From the NCBI GenBank assembly GCA_004554075.1, contig SFOB01000003.1, positions 62,001 to 126,000 on the forward strand: a DNA stretch of 64,000 bases, written 5' to 3'. The stretch is from Treponema sp. Its GTDB lineage: Bacteria; Spirochaetota; Spirochaetia; Treponematales; Treponemataceae. The position numbers and the translations under genes were made by a program. The notes under the pieces were generated by a model. The model made no database searches and was not told the origin of the DNA. It saw nothing but the letters and a program-made list of their open reading frames with translations. Shown piece after piece: positions 1-9,287 of this stretch; the stretch's first letter is position 1; every line of letters starts with the position of its first letter.

Positions 1-1613
1 TTTGGTGAATTGTCAGTGAAGGTTGCAGATGCAATTTTAGCACCGTTTTCGTAGAGCTCAGCAAGTGTACCGTTATTGCCCCACCACATATTCATTTTGA
101 TTCCAAAAGTCGCTTCACCGTTCCAGGTAGACTGCTCGATGAAAGGTGTTCCAGGAATGCCTGTTGCTTTAGGACTTGCAGGAACTTCTGTTGAAGGAGT
201 TTCACTGCCAGGATTCTGATTTCCAGGATTGTCAGTTGAAGGCTCTTCCTCATGTGGAGGCTCGTTTCCAGAATCATCACCAGGAGTGTCGCCTGTATCG
301 TCATCTCCTGTGTCATCATCACCAGGGATTACGATAGTTCCGTTTCCATTATCGTAACCACCATCAGCCTCGTTCATAGCCTTAAGCTTTGCACCAACAA
401 CCTTTGAGAAGTTCCAGCCGTTTGAAGCATCCCAGTTAATAGACCAGGTCATAGCACCACGAATATTAGGATACTTATGAGGAGGCACATAAGAACCGTG
501 CTTTGTTCCATAAGCCAGTGTATCCAGCGCATTTACAACAATCTGAGGATCAACATATCCGCTTCCGGCACCTCTTGTACTTGCAGGAAGTCCAAGGCCT
601 ACCTGATCCGCACGCAGGCCGTTTTCTAACTGAATTGTTGCAAGAGCTGTCAAAAAGTCTTCTCCACCCTGAGCATAAACTTTTCCATCATAACCGCACA
701 TAGTACCTGAATTATAATACTGTGTGTTATTAACAGTCAGAATATCTTTGATTGCCAGAGCAAGCTTAAAATATTCCTGACCAGTACCCTGCATATCCAG
801 AGTCTGAGGAGCAAAGGTGATGATAGAACCCTTTGGAATAGCGCGAAGAGCTTTTTCGATATATCGAGCCTGAATCCCATGCTCCAGGTCGATATCTACA
901 CCTTCAAAGCCATATTTGCGCATAAGTTTTGTTACAGAAGTTGCAAAACGATTTGCATCTGCATCACTTGCAATTGTAACATTACCAGTTTCACCACCAA
1001 CCGAAATAATTACATGCTGGCCGCGTGCCTGAACAGTTTTAATATCCTGAATGAACTGTGCTTCAGAAAAACCTAATGAGGTATCAAGATTGAAAGTTAC
1101 TTCACCAGGATTTCTTGTTGCATCAGCAAAAGAAACTACAATCAGATTATAAGTTTCTGGAACTTCACTGATGCGCAGTACCTTAGCACCATTATTAAAA
1201 TTCTGCCAGTAACCGGTAAGAATGTGCTTTGGAAGACCCGGAACAGTGATTACAGTTTCATCTTCATTATCATTTCCAGGATTTTCATCTTCTGCCGAAG
1301 GATTATCTGGAGGCAAAACAGGTTCGTCCTCTGCAACTCCAATTTCCAACCACAAAGCAGGAACTCCATCAGGCTGCCAGCCGTCTAAAGCTGTATGAGC
1401 CAGACGACACTGATATACTTTTCCCTTGTAGGTAACCTTATCACCTATGTTGTAATAAGTTCCTGCAGCCCATGGAGCAATTGCAGAATATGCAGCGGAA
1501 CGAGAACTGAATGTCTCATTATCATGCATTTCTGTTATTGCATTTGAACAGCCGGCAAAAATCATGACAACTGCTACTAATCCTGCACTTATTATTTTTT
1601 GTATTTTTTTCAT
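1..1613 (-). CDS. GH18 chitinase lipoprotein, 3' end beyond the window
   Basis: Secreted, lipid-anchored glycoside hydrolase family 18 enzyme, likely hydrolysing beta-1,4-N-acetylglucosamine links in chitin. The frame is open from the ATG at 1613 to the window edge (537 codons). A lipoprotein signal ends at IFAGC (Cys22). A CBM5/12-type chitin-binding module follows at about residues 46-91 (W-x-Y-x-x-GD-x-V-x-Y and PALW). The GH18 barrel spans about 128-430 with the catalytic motif VDIDLE (Glu244). The usual first Asp of DGxDxDxE is Glu here. An acidic Pro/Gly linker and the start of an FN3-like module come next. It starts 13 bp after the upstream chitinase stop with AAGGGTG as ribosome site, so the two are probably co-transcribed. 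Endo- versus exo-activity cannot be told. Confidence 0.88.
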   Translation of the reverse strand, partial: MKKIQKIISAGLVAVVMIFAGCSNAITEMHDNETFSSRSAAYSAIAPWAAGTYYNIGDKVTYKGKVYQCRLAHTALDGWQPDGVPALWLEIGVAEDEPVLPPDNPSAEDENPGNDNEDETVITVPGLPKHILTGYWQNFNNGAKVLRISEVPETYNLIVVSFADATRNPGEVTFNLDTSLGFSEAQFIQDIKTVQARGQHVIISVGGETGNVTIASDADANRFATSVTKLMRKYGFEGVDIDLEHGIQARYIEKALRAIPKGSIITFAPQTLDMQGTGQEYFKLALAIKDILTVNNTQYYNSGTMCGYDGKVYAQGGEDFLTALATIQLENGLRADQVGLGLPASTRGAGSGYVDPQIVVNALDTLAYGTKHGSYVPPHKYPNIRGAMTWSINWDASNGWNFSKVVGAKLKAMNEADGGYDNGNGTIVIPGDDDTGDDDTGDTPGDDSGNEPPHEEEPSTDNPGNQNPGSETPSTEVPASPKATGIPGTPFIEQSTWNGEATFGIKMNMWWGNNGTLAELYENGAKIASATFTDNSP

Positions 1614-1626
1614 TTTTCACCCTTAC

Positions 1627-3690
1627 TTAGAGTCTTGTCCACAACGCTGGAGTATCTGCCGGATTCCATGTTTCTGAATATGCAACGTGTGTTACAAGAC
1701 ATGAATAGTTTGCACCATTGTAAGAAACAACCTGTCCTGCTGTATATGTTCCCATTACAGCCCATGTATTACCACTTGCAGGAGGCTGATTCTGTCCTGG
1801 CTGGTCACCTGGCTGATTTCCACCCTGGTCGCCCTGATCATCATCTCCCGGCTGAGGCTCCGGTTCAGGTTCTGGCTGAGGCTGTGGTTCAGCAGCAGCT
1901 GTCCCCTTTGTTACTGTATAATTTACAGTTCCAGAAAGTGCTGCACCAAAGCTGTTAATAAGCTTTACCTGATATGCATAAGTTCCATTTGCCTTGCCTG
2001 AAACATTGAAAGTATAAGACTGTGCATTTGGAGAATTATCATCAAATGTTACTGAAGAAATCTTTGTACCGTTTTCATAAAGTTCTGCAACAGTACCGTT
2101 ATTTCCCCACCACATATTCATTCTTAATCCGAAAGAAGCTTCACCGTTCCATGAAGTCTGTTCAAGAGAAGGAGTTCCCGGAAGGCCAGTTGCCTTAGAA
2201 CTTGGAGGAACTTCTGTACCCGGATTTGTACCAGGGTTAGTTCCTGGGTTATCATTTCCAGGATTTGTACCAGGGTTAGTTCCAGGATTATCATTGCCAG
2301 GATTATTTCCGCCGTTGTCACCAGGATTAATATCTGTTCCAAAATCAACTCCGTTCAAAATTGATTCATGAACAATATTTACAAGGTCATAACCGTTTTT
2401 CCAGTCATCACCATCAAGCTCCCAGTACATAGCTCCACCAAGACCAAGCTCATTGATGTAATCACACTTTGTTTTGATTGTAAGCTGGTCATCATAAGTA
2501 TAAAGTTCTTTTGCTCCACGGTTGTACAACCAGCAGGCCTTACTTACTTCATCACGATACTTAACCCAGCCCGGTGTATTTTCCAATGCCTTAACTGCAA
2601 AATAAGGGCTCTGTCCACCAACACCCCATTTTCCAGACAAGGTTGAACCACCAGTACCAAACATACCGTCTCCAATGCCATCACCATCAAAATCGAGACC
2701 ACCAGATACATTGTTCCAGCCACGGCTATAGAAAGGAAGACCTACAACAATTTTGCTTGCAGGAACACCTTCTGAAATGAACTTCTTAACAGCCCAGTCA
2801 ATGTTATACTTTTCTCTAACATCATCTGAATAAATGCCGCAGTTCATGTTTGCATAAAGCGGAGCCTGATGCCCGGTATTGCTTTCAAATGCACCGTGCA
2901 TATCGTAAGTCATAAGATTCAATGCATCCAGATATTTACAATAGTCACCAGGATTTGTTACAGCGATTTTGTCATAACCTACACCAATAGCAGCTGTAAG
3001 TTCATATTTTTTACCATCTTTGCGTCCCTGAGCATCCAGTGCTTCGCGGATAGCCTTTAAGAACAAAGTGAAATTTTCTTTATCTTCAATTCCACCAGGA
3101 GCACCAAGGTCGTATTCATCGTTTGCATCTTTTGGACGATTTACACCAGGATATTCCCAGTCGATATCAACACCATCAAGACCATACTGAACAACAAAGT
3201 TTTTTAAATTTTCTGCAGCACGTGCACGTGTAGTTGCATTAGCAGCAGCGGCATGGAAGCCATTAGATTTTGTCCATCCTCCAACGGAAATCAAAACCTT
3301 AAGATGAGGATAGTCTTCCTTAAGTTTACGTAACTGTCCTAAGTTACCTTTGTACTCTGTATCCCATTTATCACCAGGGTAAACAATATCTGTAGTTGCC
3401 CATGGATCAAAAATCTGAACCGCCTGCGAAGAAGGATCCAGACCAACAAATGCATAATTAATGTGAGTCAGCTTATTAGCAGGAATATCTGTGGCATAGT
3501 AGTTGTCATGCGCACCATAGATTCCCCACTCACAGAAGTAACCAACAACCCTTTTTGAACTGGAAGCCGTAGCCGCAGCCCTTGCAGATTTGGTGCCATC
3601 AGTAAGCCCAGAATCCACAATCCCTTTACAACTTGTAAAGGCCAATGCCATTGCCATAGCAACCAGAACGTTTTTTTTTGTCTTTTTCAT
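1627..3690 (-). CDS. GH18 chitinase lipoprotein with FN3-like and CBM5/12 modules
   Basis: Complete 687-residue chitinase. The signal peptide ends in a lipobox at FTSC (Cys21), so the enzyme should be lipid-anchored outside the inner membrane. The GH18 domain covers about 46-455 and has the full motif DGVDIDWE with catalytic Glu179, plus SVGGWT near 135-140 and the barrel-closing YWELDGDD. A Pro-Gly-Asn repeat linker (about 460-505), an FN3-like module (about 505-600), a Pro/Glu linker and a C-terminal CBM5/12 module (about 645-687, ending PALWTRL) follow. The module order is the reverse of the adjacent chitinase, which has its CBM at the N-terminus. AGGAGG precedes the ATG. A terminator upstream separates it from the GH64 gene, so it probably has its own promoter. 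Confidence 0.93.
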   Translation of the reverse strand: MKKTKKNVLVAMAMALAFTSCKGIVDSGLTDGTKSARAAATASSSKRVVGYFCEWGIYGAHDNYYATDIPANKLTHINYAFVGLDPSSQAVQIFDPWATTDIVYPGDKWDTEYKGNLGQLRKLKEDYPHLKVLISVGGWTKSNGFHAAAANATTRARAAENLKNFVVQYGLDGVDIDWEYPGVNRPKDANDEYDLGAPGGIEDKENFTLFLKAIREALDAQGRKDGKKYELTAAIGVGYDKIAVTNPGDYCKYLDALNLMTYDMHGAFESNTGHQAPLYANMNCGIYSDDVREKYNIDWAVKKFISEGVPASKIVVGLPFYSRGWNNVSGGLDFDGDGIGDGMFGTGGSTLSGKWGVGGQSPYFAVKALENTPGWVKYRDEVSKACWLYNRGAKELYTYDDQLTIKTKCDYINELGLGGAMYWELDGDDWKNGYDLVNIVHESILNGVDFGTDINPGDNGGNNPGNDNPGTNPGTNPGNDNPGTNPGTNPGTEVPPSSKATGLPGTPSLEQTSWNGEASFGLRMNMWWGNNGTVAELYENGTKISSVTFDDNSPNAQSYTFNVSGKANGTYAYQVKLINSFGAALSGTVNYTVTKGTAAAEPQPQPEPEPEPQPGDDDQGDQGGNQPGDQPGQNQPPASGNTWAVMGTYTAGQVVSYNGANYSCLVTHVAYSETWNPADTPALWTRL

Positions 3691-3753
3691 AAGACCTCCT
3701 TTTTTATTTTTTTAATGTTTGTTCTATCTTTGTACTAACCGGATTTTTGGCAT

Positions 3754-3785
3754 AGAAAAAACCGCCTGATTTTCATCAGACGGTT
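3754..3785 (-). terminator. Intrinsic terminator after the GH64 gene
   Basis: On the minus strand an 11-bp stem (AACCGUCUGAU pairing with AUCAGGCGGUU through one G-U pair) closed by a GAAA tetraloop is followed by a U run. It lies 23 bases after the GH64 stop. Confidence 0.9.
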
Positions 3786-3808
3786 ATCAGATTTTATAAA
3801 TTGATATT

Positions 3809-5857
3809 TTAGAATCCCAATCTTACAACTACACCACGAGCATTTGTTGTGAAGGTTGTAGCACTCTGGTCATTTACGTCATCGTAGCAGAAGCCATATG
3901 CAAGGCCGCCGCGTTCGCTGTGATCATGCCAGAACTTTGAGTAGTAGTTACATGGGCCGGCATTGTAATATGCAGAAGCATTATTCCAGTAAGCATCTGG
4001 TTCCATGTGTGCAACGTGACGGTTAAGAGCTGCACAGATCCAGGCTTCAAGAGCAAGTTCCATAGGATTTCCAGAAGCAAGAACTCCGTAGCCTTCGAAT
4101 ACTTCGCTTGTTGTTGGCTTACCGCGGATTACATAAGTCTGTCCTGCAGCTGCAATTGCACCATAAGCTTCAATACAGCGGAAGTAGAGATTTGTTCCAT
4201 CACCAGTAAGAATGAACTTACCCTGTGGATGAGTTACAGTCTGGCTCTTAGAAGCAATTGTGTTCCAGGTCTGTGTAACGTAATCATTAAAGTAATTACC
4301 GTAAGCACCGCCAGTTCTGTTATCAAATGCACCCTTACATGGAGCAAAGATTCTGTATTCACTTGCAAGAGTCTTGAACTCAGCAGGCATTTCCTTTTTG
4401 AAGTATTCCCAGATAACTTCGCGCTTTGTTGAAATACCAGTCTGCTGAACACGACCATCATTATCATAAACATTCATAAGAACAGGGAAACCAAGCTGAT
4501 CTACCTGAGTTGTGTTAACCCAGAAACCGTTATCATTTACTGTATACTCAAGCCAGTCAAAATATGTTTCGTAGTTAGCATCTGAAGGATTGCTCAAAGA
4601 AGGAAGAACTACACCGTTACCATTTCCCCACATTACAAGAGGCTTACCGTAAGAGTAGTAAATACGTCCTGAATATGAGAGAGGAATCTGGAAACCAGTA
4701 TTCTTTACATCAGCAAGAGTGTACTGCCATGCAGAAGAGTCTGAAGAACCGATTGGAATAAGAGCTCCATCTGGACGTGCATAGCACCATACATTGTTCT
4801 GATTCATACAGATGATGTAGATGTAAATCTGATTATCAGCAAATTTACCACGTGTATGGTTCTGGAACTGATAAGTAATCTTCATGCCCTGCTTAAGTGG
4901 TACAAGAACATCATTTGTATCAACTGGGATACCTCTGTCACCTGGCTGTGGCTGAGGCTGTGGTTCTGGTTTTACAGGATCTCCACTGCTATTAGAAAGA
5001 TTTGTAAGTTCCCAAAGCTGAGCGTCTGTTCCATTCCAGGTCCAGGTCTGAACGTTTGCACCATCTTCTGCAGAAGCAGCGCTAACATCAAGAGCAAGAT
5101 TTGAATAAGCATTTATGATTTTGTAGTAAGAACCTTCTTTTGTAATCCACCAGTCCTGATTTCTGTTTGCAAGGTCAGTCCACTGAATAACGTTTGTGCC
5201 ATCAACTGTTCCCCAGTTTGCAGCATCAAGAGCAAGTCCAGAATAAAGATTTATGATTTTCCAGCTGCCATCAGAATTCTGACGAAGAATCCACTGCTGG
5301 TTAGCCTGATTATCACCATAACCCCACTGATGAATGTTTGTTCCAGGAGCTGTAGCCCAGCCATCATTGTCCAGAGCCTTTCCAGAACACTTTGCAAGAA
5401 TTTTATAAGTAGCACCAGAAACAAGACCAGAGCTGTTTCCATTAGGAGCAGGAGTTCCCTGAACAGTTACTTCAATTCCCTCTGCTTCTGAACGTCTTCC
5501 ATTCTTTACAGCAGCAACTGCAACAACATGATTTCCAGCATAAGCTTCAATTTCAACCTGCTTTAGAATTGAAGTTTCATCAACCTTCTGGCCATCAAGA
5601 TAGATGTACCAGCAATCCGGCTTTACAGAAGGACATCCCCAGGCCAGACGAATAAGATTTTTCTCTCCAACATCTGCTACAAGACCAAAAGGAATTGCAA
5701 TGGAAGAATCAACAGCAAGTGATCCATTAACCACAACACTTCTCGAAGCCGATACTGCGCTTTCACCAGCAACATTACTGATTAAGTTTGAGCATCCGCT
5801 GAAACTTAAGGCCATAGCTGTAATACCTGCAATAATTGCAGTTCTTACTTTTTTCAT
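3809..5857 (-). CDS. GH64 beta-1,3-glucanase lipoprotein with ricin-type lectin domain
   Basis: A 682-residue surface or periplasmic lipoprotein (lipobox FSGC, Cys22). An FN3-like region at about 56-135 is followed by a ricin B-type beta-trefoil (CBM13-like) at about 145-287 with three QxW-type repeats (NQQW, NQDWW, AQLW) and LALD motifs. After a Pro/Gln linker, residues about 315-682 match GH64, the thaumatin-like endo-beta-1,3-glucanases: FDWLEYTVND, WVNTTQVDQLGFPV and a C-terminal YGFCYDDVNDQS segment. The family cuts beta-1,3-glucans such as laminarin or fungal wall glucan. GGAGG sits six bases before the ATG. It lies upstream of two chitinase genes on the same strand, though a terminator separates them. 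The GH64 call rests on motif recognition only. Confidence 0.87.
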   Translation of the reverse strand: MKKVRTAIIAGITAMALSFSGCSNLISNVAGESAVSASRSVVVNGSLAVDSSIAIPFGLVADVGEKNLIRLAWGCPSVKPDCWYIYLDGQKVDETSILKQVEIEAYAGNHVVAVAAVKNGRRSEAEGIEVTVQGTPAPNGNSSGLVSGATYKILAKCSGKALDNDGWATAPGTNIHQWGYGDNQANQQWILRQNSDGSWKIINLYSGLALDAANWGTVDGTNVIQWTDLANRNQDWWITKEGSYYKIINAYSNLALDVSAASAEDGANVQTWTWNGTDAQLWELTNLSNSSGDPVKPEPQPQPQPGDRGIPVDTNDVLVPLKQGMKITYQFQNHTRGKFADNQIYIYIICMNQNNVWCYARPDGALIPIGSSDSSAWQYTLADVKNTGFQIPLSYSGRIYYSYGKPLVMWGNGNGVVLPSLSNPSDANYETYFDWLEYTVNDNGFWVNTTQVDQLGFPVLMNVYDNDGRVQQTGISTKREVIWEYFKKEMPAEFKTLASEYRIFAPCKGAFDNRTGGAYGNYFNDYVTQTWNTIASKSQTVTHPQGKFILTGDGTNLYFRCIEAYGAIAAAGQTYVIRGKPTTSEVFEGYGVLASGNPMELALEAWICAALNRHVAHMEPDAYWNNASAYYNAGPCNYYSKFWHDHSERGGLAYGFCYDDVNDQSATTFTTNARGVVVRLGF

Positions 5858-5959
5858 GAAAAACCTCCAAAGGATTATACTATAATAATGGTCTCACCCT
5901 TTTCTGGAGGCGTAAAGTCTTAGATTTTTCGGTCAGTTCTTATTTATTTCGGTTAAAGT

Positions 5960-7471
5960 CTAATCATTTGCCTTTGAATTAATAAGCTTATCAATATCTG
6001 CAAGGTCTTTTTTTAAGGTTCTATCCTCTGGAAATTTCTTAAGACCTTCTATAAGAATAGCACGGGCTGTTTCATAATCTCCGGCATTTGCATAACGCGC
6101 AAAACCATTATGCAGAATTGCAATCAGATTATTGTAAAAACTGTTCTGCATGTTTTTGATTTTACTACTCTTTGGAAGCACTTTCAGAGCAGCACCCGCA
6201 TCTGCATAGCCTTCTATATATTCGCCGGCTTTCATTAATTCGTTTAAGCGTGTAATCCAGAAGAGTTCCAGATGCTGCTTTCCCCTTTTCTGGCGGGCAT
6301 CAGAAGCAAGCTCCTTTGTAGCAAGCAACCTGTTAGTCTCAGCTACCTTTTCTTTACTTGAAAGATTATTTGTGGCAGTCAGAATAATAATATCCGTCAT
6401 TATTTCTTCTGCCTTTGTAAGCTGGCTCTGCGAAACTTTATCTATATATTTTTCATAAGCTGATTTTGCCAGCGGATAATTCTGTTCTTTGTTACAGAGG
6501 ACCAGCAGATTTATAAAAGAATTATCAAGATTTTTTTGAAGGAAGGCATCATTGCCCCAGCGTTTAATAAAAGAATAAAACCAGTCTAAAGTTGAAGAAT
6601 ATGTTTCTGCTTTTTCCGGTTTAAGGTTTACATAATTTCCGGCAAGAATATCAAACTCATTGCGGACAAAAGCCACAGCATCCGGATTTTCATAACGAAC
6701 AGCTTCCCATCTTGCTGCCCCAAGAGGAACAGCCTTCTGGTAATCTGAAGTTTTTATATAATCAGAACACAGGTTTCCTGCAATAAGGCCGGTAAAAAAT
6801 CCGTCACTGATTTCTGAACGGTTTGAATAATATTTTTTTGGAACAACATAATACTTTTTTATCTTGCTCTCATTTTCTATTTCTTCTTTGCTTCCAGGGT
6901 TAAAGCCGTATGGGTTTGTTGTCTCTACATCAATTTTTTTCAGCTGGCCCGGATTTCCCTCTGCATCAGAAACATAATCCGGAACATAAATAGAACAGAA
7001 GGCATGCTGCGTTGTTCTCTGACCACGTACATCAAGACCGGCAGCCTTTGCTGCAGCCATATACAAAACTGCAGAAGAAACACAGTTATAAAAGCCCTTG
7101 TCCATAGCAACATCTATTCTTGTCTGACTAAACTTATAGGCTGCAAGGTAATCTCTGTAAAGAAGTTTGAGAATTGCCTTTCCCCTTTCCTCTTCGCCAA
7201 GGCTCATAAATTCTTCCGAAGTAACTTCTTCCTTTATAGCTTCAAACTGAACCCAGCAGCGATTCCAGTCGTCGCTGTCTCTCTGGCATTCAGAAAACAA
7301 AAGCCCCATTTCAAAAACCTGATCTGCAGTATAGTTTTTTGATCCGACATTAACCGGAAAAAGCGGTTCCAGAGACGGATGGCTGGTCTGCGCATTAAGA
7401 AAAGAAAAAAGATTTAAAATAAAAAAAATTGTGATGATTCTTCTCATCACTGGCTTGCTGAAACTCTTCAT
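5960..7471 (-). CDS. Transglutaminase-like protein with TPR-like C-terminus
   Basis: A 503-residue exported protein with a signal peptide of about 27 residues (hydrophobic IITIFFILNLFSFL, cleavage near NAQ). The first half has the order Cys130 (YNCVSSAVLY), His156 (TQHAFCS) and Asp181 (KIDVETTNP), which matches a transglutaminase/papain-like catalytic triad. The second half is helical and repeat-rich and resembles TPRs (GDYETARAILIEGLKKFPEDRTL near the end). Its substrate is unknown. No strong ribosome site precedes the first ATG. Met9 is an alternative start that would still keep the signal peptide. The gene runs towards the GH64 gene with a 102-base gap. Confidence 0.65.
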   Translation of the reverse strand: MKSFSKPVMRRIITIFFILNLFSFLNAQTSHPSLEPLFPVNVGSKNYTADQVFEMGLLFSECQRDSDDWNRCWVQFEAIKEEVTSEEFMSLGEEERGKAILKLLYRDYLAAYKFSQTRIDVAMDKGFYNCVSSAVLYMAAAKAAGLDVRGQRTTQHAFCSIYVPDYVSDAEGNPGQLKKIDVETTNPYGFNPGSKEEIENESKIKKYYVVPKKYYSNRSEISDGFFTGLIAGNLCSDYIKTSDYQKAVPLGAARWEAVRYENPDAVAFVRNEFDILAGNYVNLKPEKAETYSSTLDWFYSFIKRWGNDAFLQKNLDNSFINLLVLCNKEQNYPLAKSAYEKYIDKVSQSQLTKAEEIMTDIIILTATNNLSSKEKVAETNRLLATKELASDARQKRGKQHLELFWITRLNELMKAGEYIEGYADAGAALKVLPKSSKIKNMQNSFYNNLIAILHNGFARYANAGDYETARAILIEGLKKFPEDRTLKKDLADIDKLINSKAND

Positions 7472-7558
7472 ATTTAAACGGTAAAAGATAATTTTTCAGA
7501 TGTCAAGAAAAAGCATTGTTGCTCTTTCCAGCCACCCTCTTTCCCGGCGCTCATGCCG

Positions 7559-8086
7559 CTATTTATAGACGATATTTGAAAGGAATTCACTTGCTTCTTT
7601 TATTATATCCGGGTGACCTTCAGCGTAATCAAGAATTGTCTTTCCAAGGCCAGACGCAGCCAGCTGGCGCACTTTTTCTTCCGGCACCTTATTGATTGCA
7701 GGACAGGTTGGCGTAAGGGCGATGGCAAGGCTATGCTCTGAATCTGCAGAGTCTGGGAGTCGGACTGCACGCAAAGGCCAGATTTTGCATTCAAAGGGCT
7801 TGAGGTCTAGGGGGAGCGCGCAGCCACGGTCAGGGTCAAGAAATGGACATGGAGCTTCTTCTACGGGGTCGGAAGTTTTGTAAGCCGAGTTAAGGTCGAA
7901 GGTGTAAGATTCTTTTCCAGCCTGGCGGAATTTTGCATTTGGAAATAGTTCCTGTAATTTTGGAATGTCTGCCGCAGGAATTACCGGAGTTTCCCAAAGA
8001 CTTGTGCGGCGGAAGCTGCAGCAGAATTTACAGGCGGCACAATCAGATTTAGCGAGGATAGATGACAACATCAGAGGCCTCCGCAA
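7559..8086 (-). CDS. YkgJ-family cysteine-cluster protein
   Basis: A 175-residue cytoplasmic protein with the N-terminal cluster Cys16-x2-Cys19-x2-Cys22-Cys23 and later cysteines in CPFLDPDRGC, FECKIWPL and PTCPA. That spacing is typical of the YkgJ/UPF0153 (CxxCxxCC) family, thought to bind zinc or an Fe-S cluster. No enzymatic role is established for the family. Its start lies inside the last codons of the upstream DUF2156 gene (16-base overlap), so translation is probably coupled and the two gene products may act together. Confidence 0.8.
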   Translation of the reverse strand: MRRPLMLSSILAKSDCAACKFCCSFRRTSLWETPVIPAADIPKLQELFPNAKFRQAGKESYTFDLNSAYKTSDPVEEAPCPFLDPDRGCALPLDLKPFECKIWPLRAVRLPDSADSEHSLAIALTPTCPAINKVPEEKVRQLAASGLGKTILDYAEGHPDIIKEASEFLSNIVYK

Positions 8087-9024
8087 TAAAACTTATCTAA
8101 AATCATTGTGGGCTTGTACGACAATTTTGCCTTTCGCAGGCCTTCCACGCCCATATCCTCTTCGCGGTTGAAGTAAAGAAAGCTGCTCATGTGGCGGGCA
8201 AACTGCTGGTTGATTACAGCGTATGCTCCGTTGTGCTCATATTCGCCGTAAGATTTTTCGTAAATTACATCAAGAACATCAGGGGAAATTGGAGCCGCAA
8301 GAGTCATTGCAGCAGGCTGACCCTTTATATAGAGGACACCGCCACGCAGCCCCAGGAGCTCCGCATTTTTCAGGGCAAGTTCAATACTTTCATGCTCCAG
8401 CTGAAGAACCTGATCCTTGTCTCCCTCTTTTTCTTTGAACCAGCGGCCTGCAACCTCAAGAATATCAGCAGCAATATCATTTTCCGGATAAGCCTTAAAC
8501 TCCCAGCTGGCGCCATCATTTTCAGAACCGTAAATTCTGTTAAAGCGGGAAATATGATTTCTTTTTTTCTGATAGTGAGAGCCCGGAAGCTCGGCAAGGT
8601 TACTGCGTAAGTAAATGTAATCACAGTCGTCGCGGTTGGTTTTCCAGTCGGGATGGAACTGAGGGAAACTGGCAGCCAGACAGGAATCCAGCTGATTTTT
8701 CTGCTCCTGGGTGAGAAGACAGAATTGAACAGGTCGGTTCTGTTCGCGGGCATCGTCAATTATTGCATTCAGCGCCCCAGCCAGCCATTCCTGAGAAAGG
8801 CCTGTCGGAGTTGCTGTATTTGCAGCTTTTATCGGAATTGGAAAACCATAACCTGTACGATTTTCATTGCCATAATAATATCTGATTAAAAGGTTATTTT
8901 TGATTTTGAGTTCGGTATTGTATTTATTCTGGAGCAGAAATAGATTGGCCAGAGACGAATCGCTGCCAAAAAAATCTGCTGTGTTTATATGATTTTTCAA
9001 GTACTCAAAATCAAGACTATTCAT
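8071..9024 (-). CDS. DUF2156 (GNAT-fold) protein
   Basis: A 317-residue soluble protein resembling the DUF2156/LPG_synthase C-terminal group, an acyltransferase-like fold related to aminoacyl-phosphatidylglycerol synthases. Visible landmarks are SHYQKKRNHISRFNR (near 150-165), the acidic stretch WFKEKEGDKDQ, GGVLYIKGQPAAMTLAAPIS and a C-terminal YFNREEDMGVEGLRKAKLSY. The last two resemble the aminoacyl-tRNA or CoA-binding half of such proteins. It lacks the membrane domain of MprF, so lipid modification should not be assumed. It overlaps the YkgJ-family gene downstream. The specific substrate is unknown. Confidence 0.7.
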   Translation of the reverse strand: MNSLDFEYLKNHINTADFFGSDSSLANLFLLQNKYNTELKIKNNLLIRYYYGNENRTGYGFPIPIKAANTATPTGLSQEWLAGALNAIIDDAREQNRPVQFCLLTQEQKNQLDSCLAASFPQFHPDWKTNRDDCDYIYLRSNLAELPGSHYQKKRNHISRFNRIYGSENDGASWEFKAYPENDIAADILEVAGRWFKEKEGDKDQVLQLEHESIELALKNAELLGLRGGVLYIKGQPAAMTLAAPISPDVLDVIYEKSYGEYEHNGAYAVINQQFARHMSSFLYFNREEDMGVEGLRKAKLSYKPTMILDKFYCGGL

Positions 9025-9159
9025 AGTTTTAAATTACTGAGAAAAAAAGGTTAAAACAAGGGAAAAATATCTAAATAAATTGTACAAAATTAATTATTAC
9101 AAATTTTTAAAAATTTTTCAAAAAATGATGACCTAATCGTATTTTTCTGTTATTATTCC

Positions 9160-9287
9160 CCGAACGTTGAAAAATTAAGGGTTCCTTACCAACGTTGGCG
9201 GATCGCTCGCAGCCATGATTCCTGATTGTTGATTTGCTGCGAATACACCGGTTATTTTACATTTTTCCATTAAAACAGGTGGTCTAA
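9160..9287 (+). promoter_or_regulatory. Structured leader upstream of the decarboxylase gene
   Basis: Two candidate hairpins lie in the 130 bases before the gene. The first pairs AACGTTG (9163-9169) with CAACGTT (9190-9196) around an inner TAAGG/CCTTA stem. The second pairs TCGCAGC (9207-9213) with GCTGCGA (9236-9242). AGGTGG (9278-9283) is the ribosome site. No U run follows either hairpin, so if it regulates it would more likely act on translation. It matches no riboswitch I recognise. Confidence 0.4.

Noticed and set aside
2220..2320. Short repeats coding Pro-Gly-Asn in the chitinase as a CRISPR or tandem array
   Set aside because: They are in frame and form a protein linker between domains. 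No spacers are present.
5870..5885. TATAAT before the GH64 gene as its -10 box
   Set aside because: A start from this box would fall inside the ribosome site, and no -35 box is visible, so the promoter cannot be placed.
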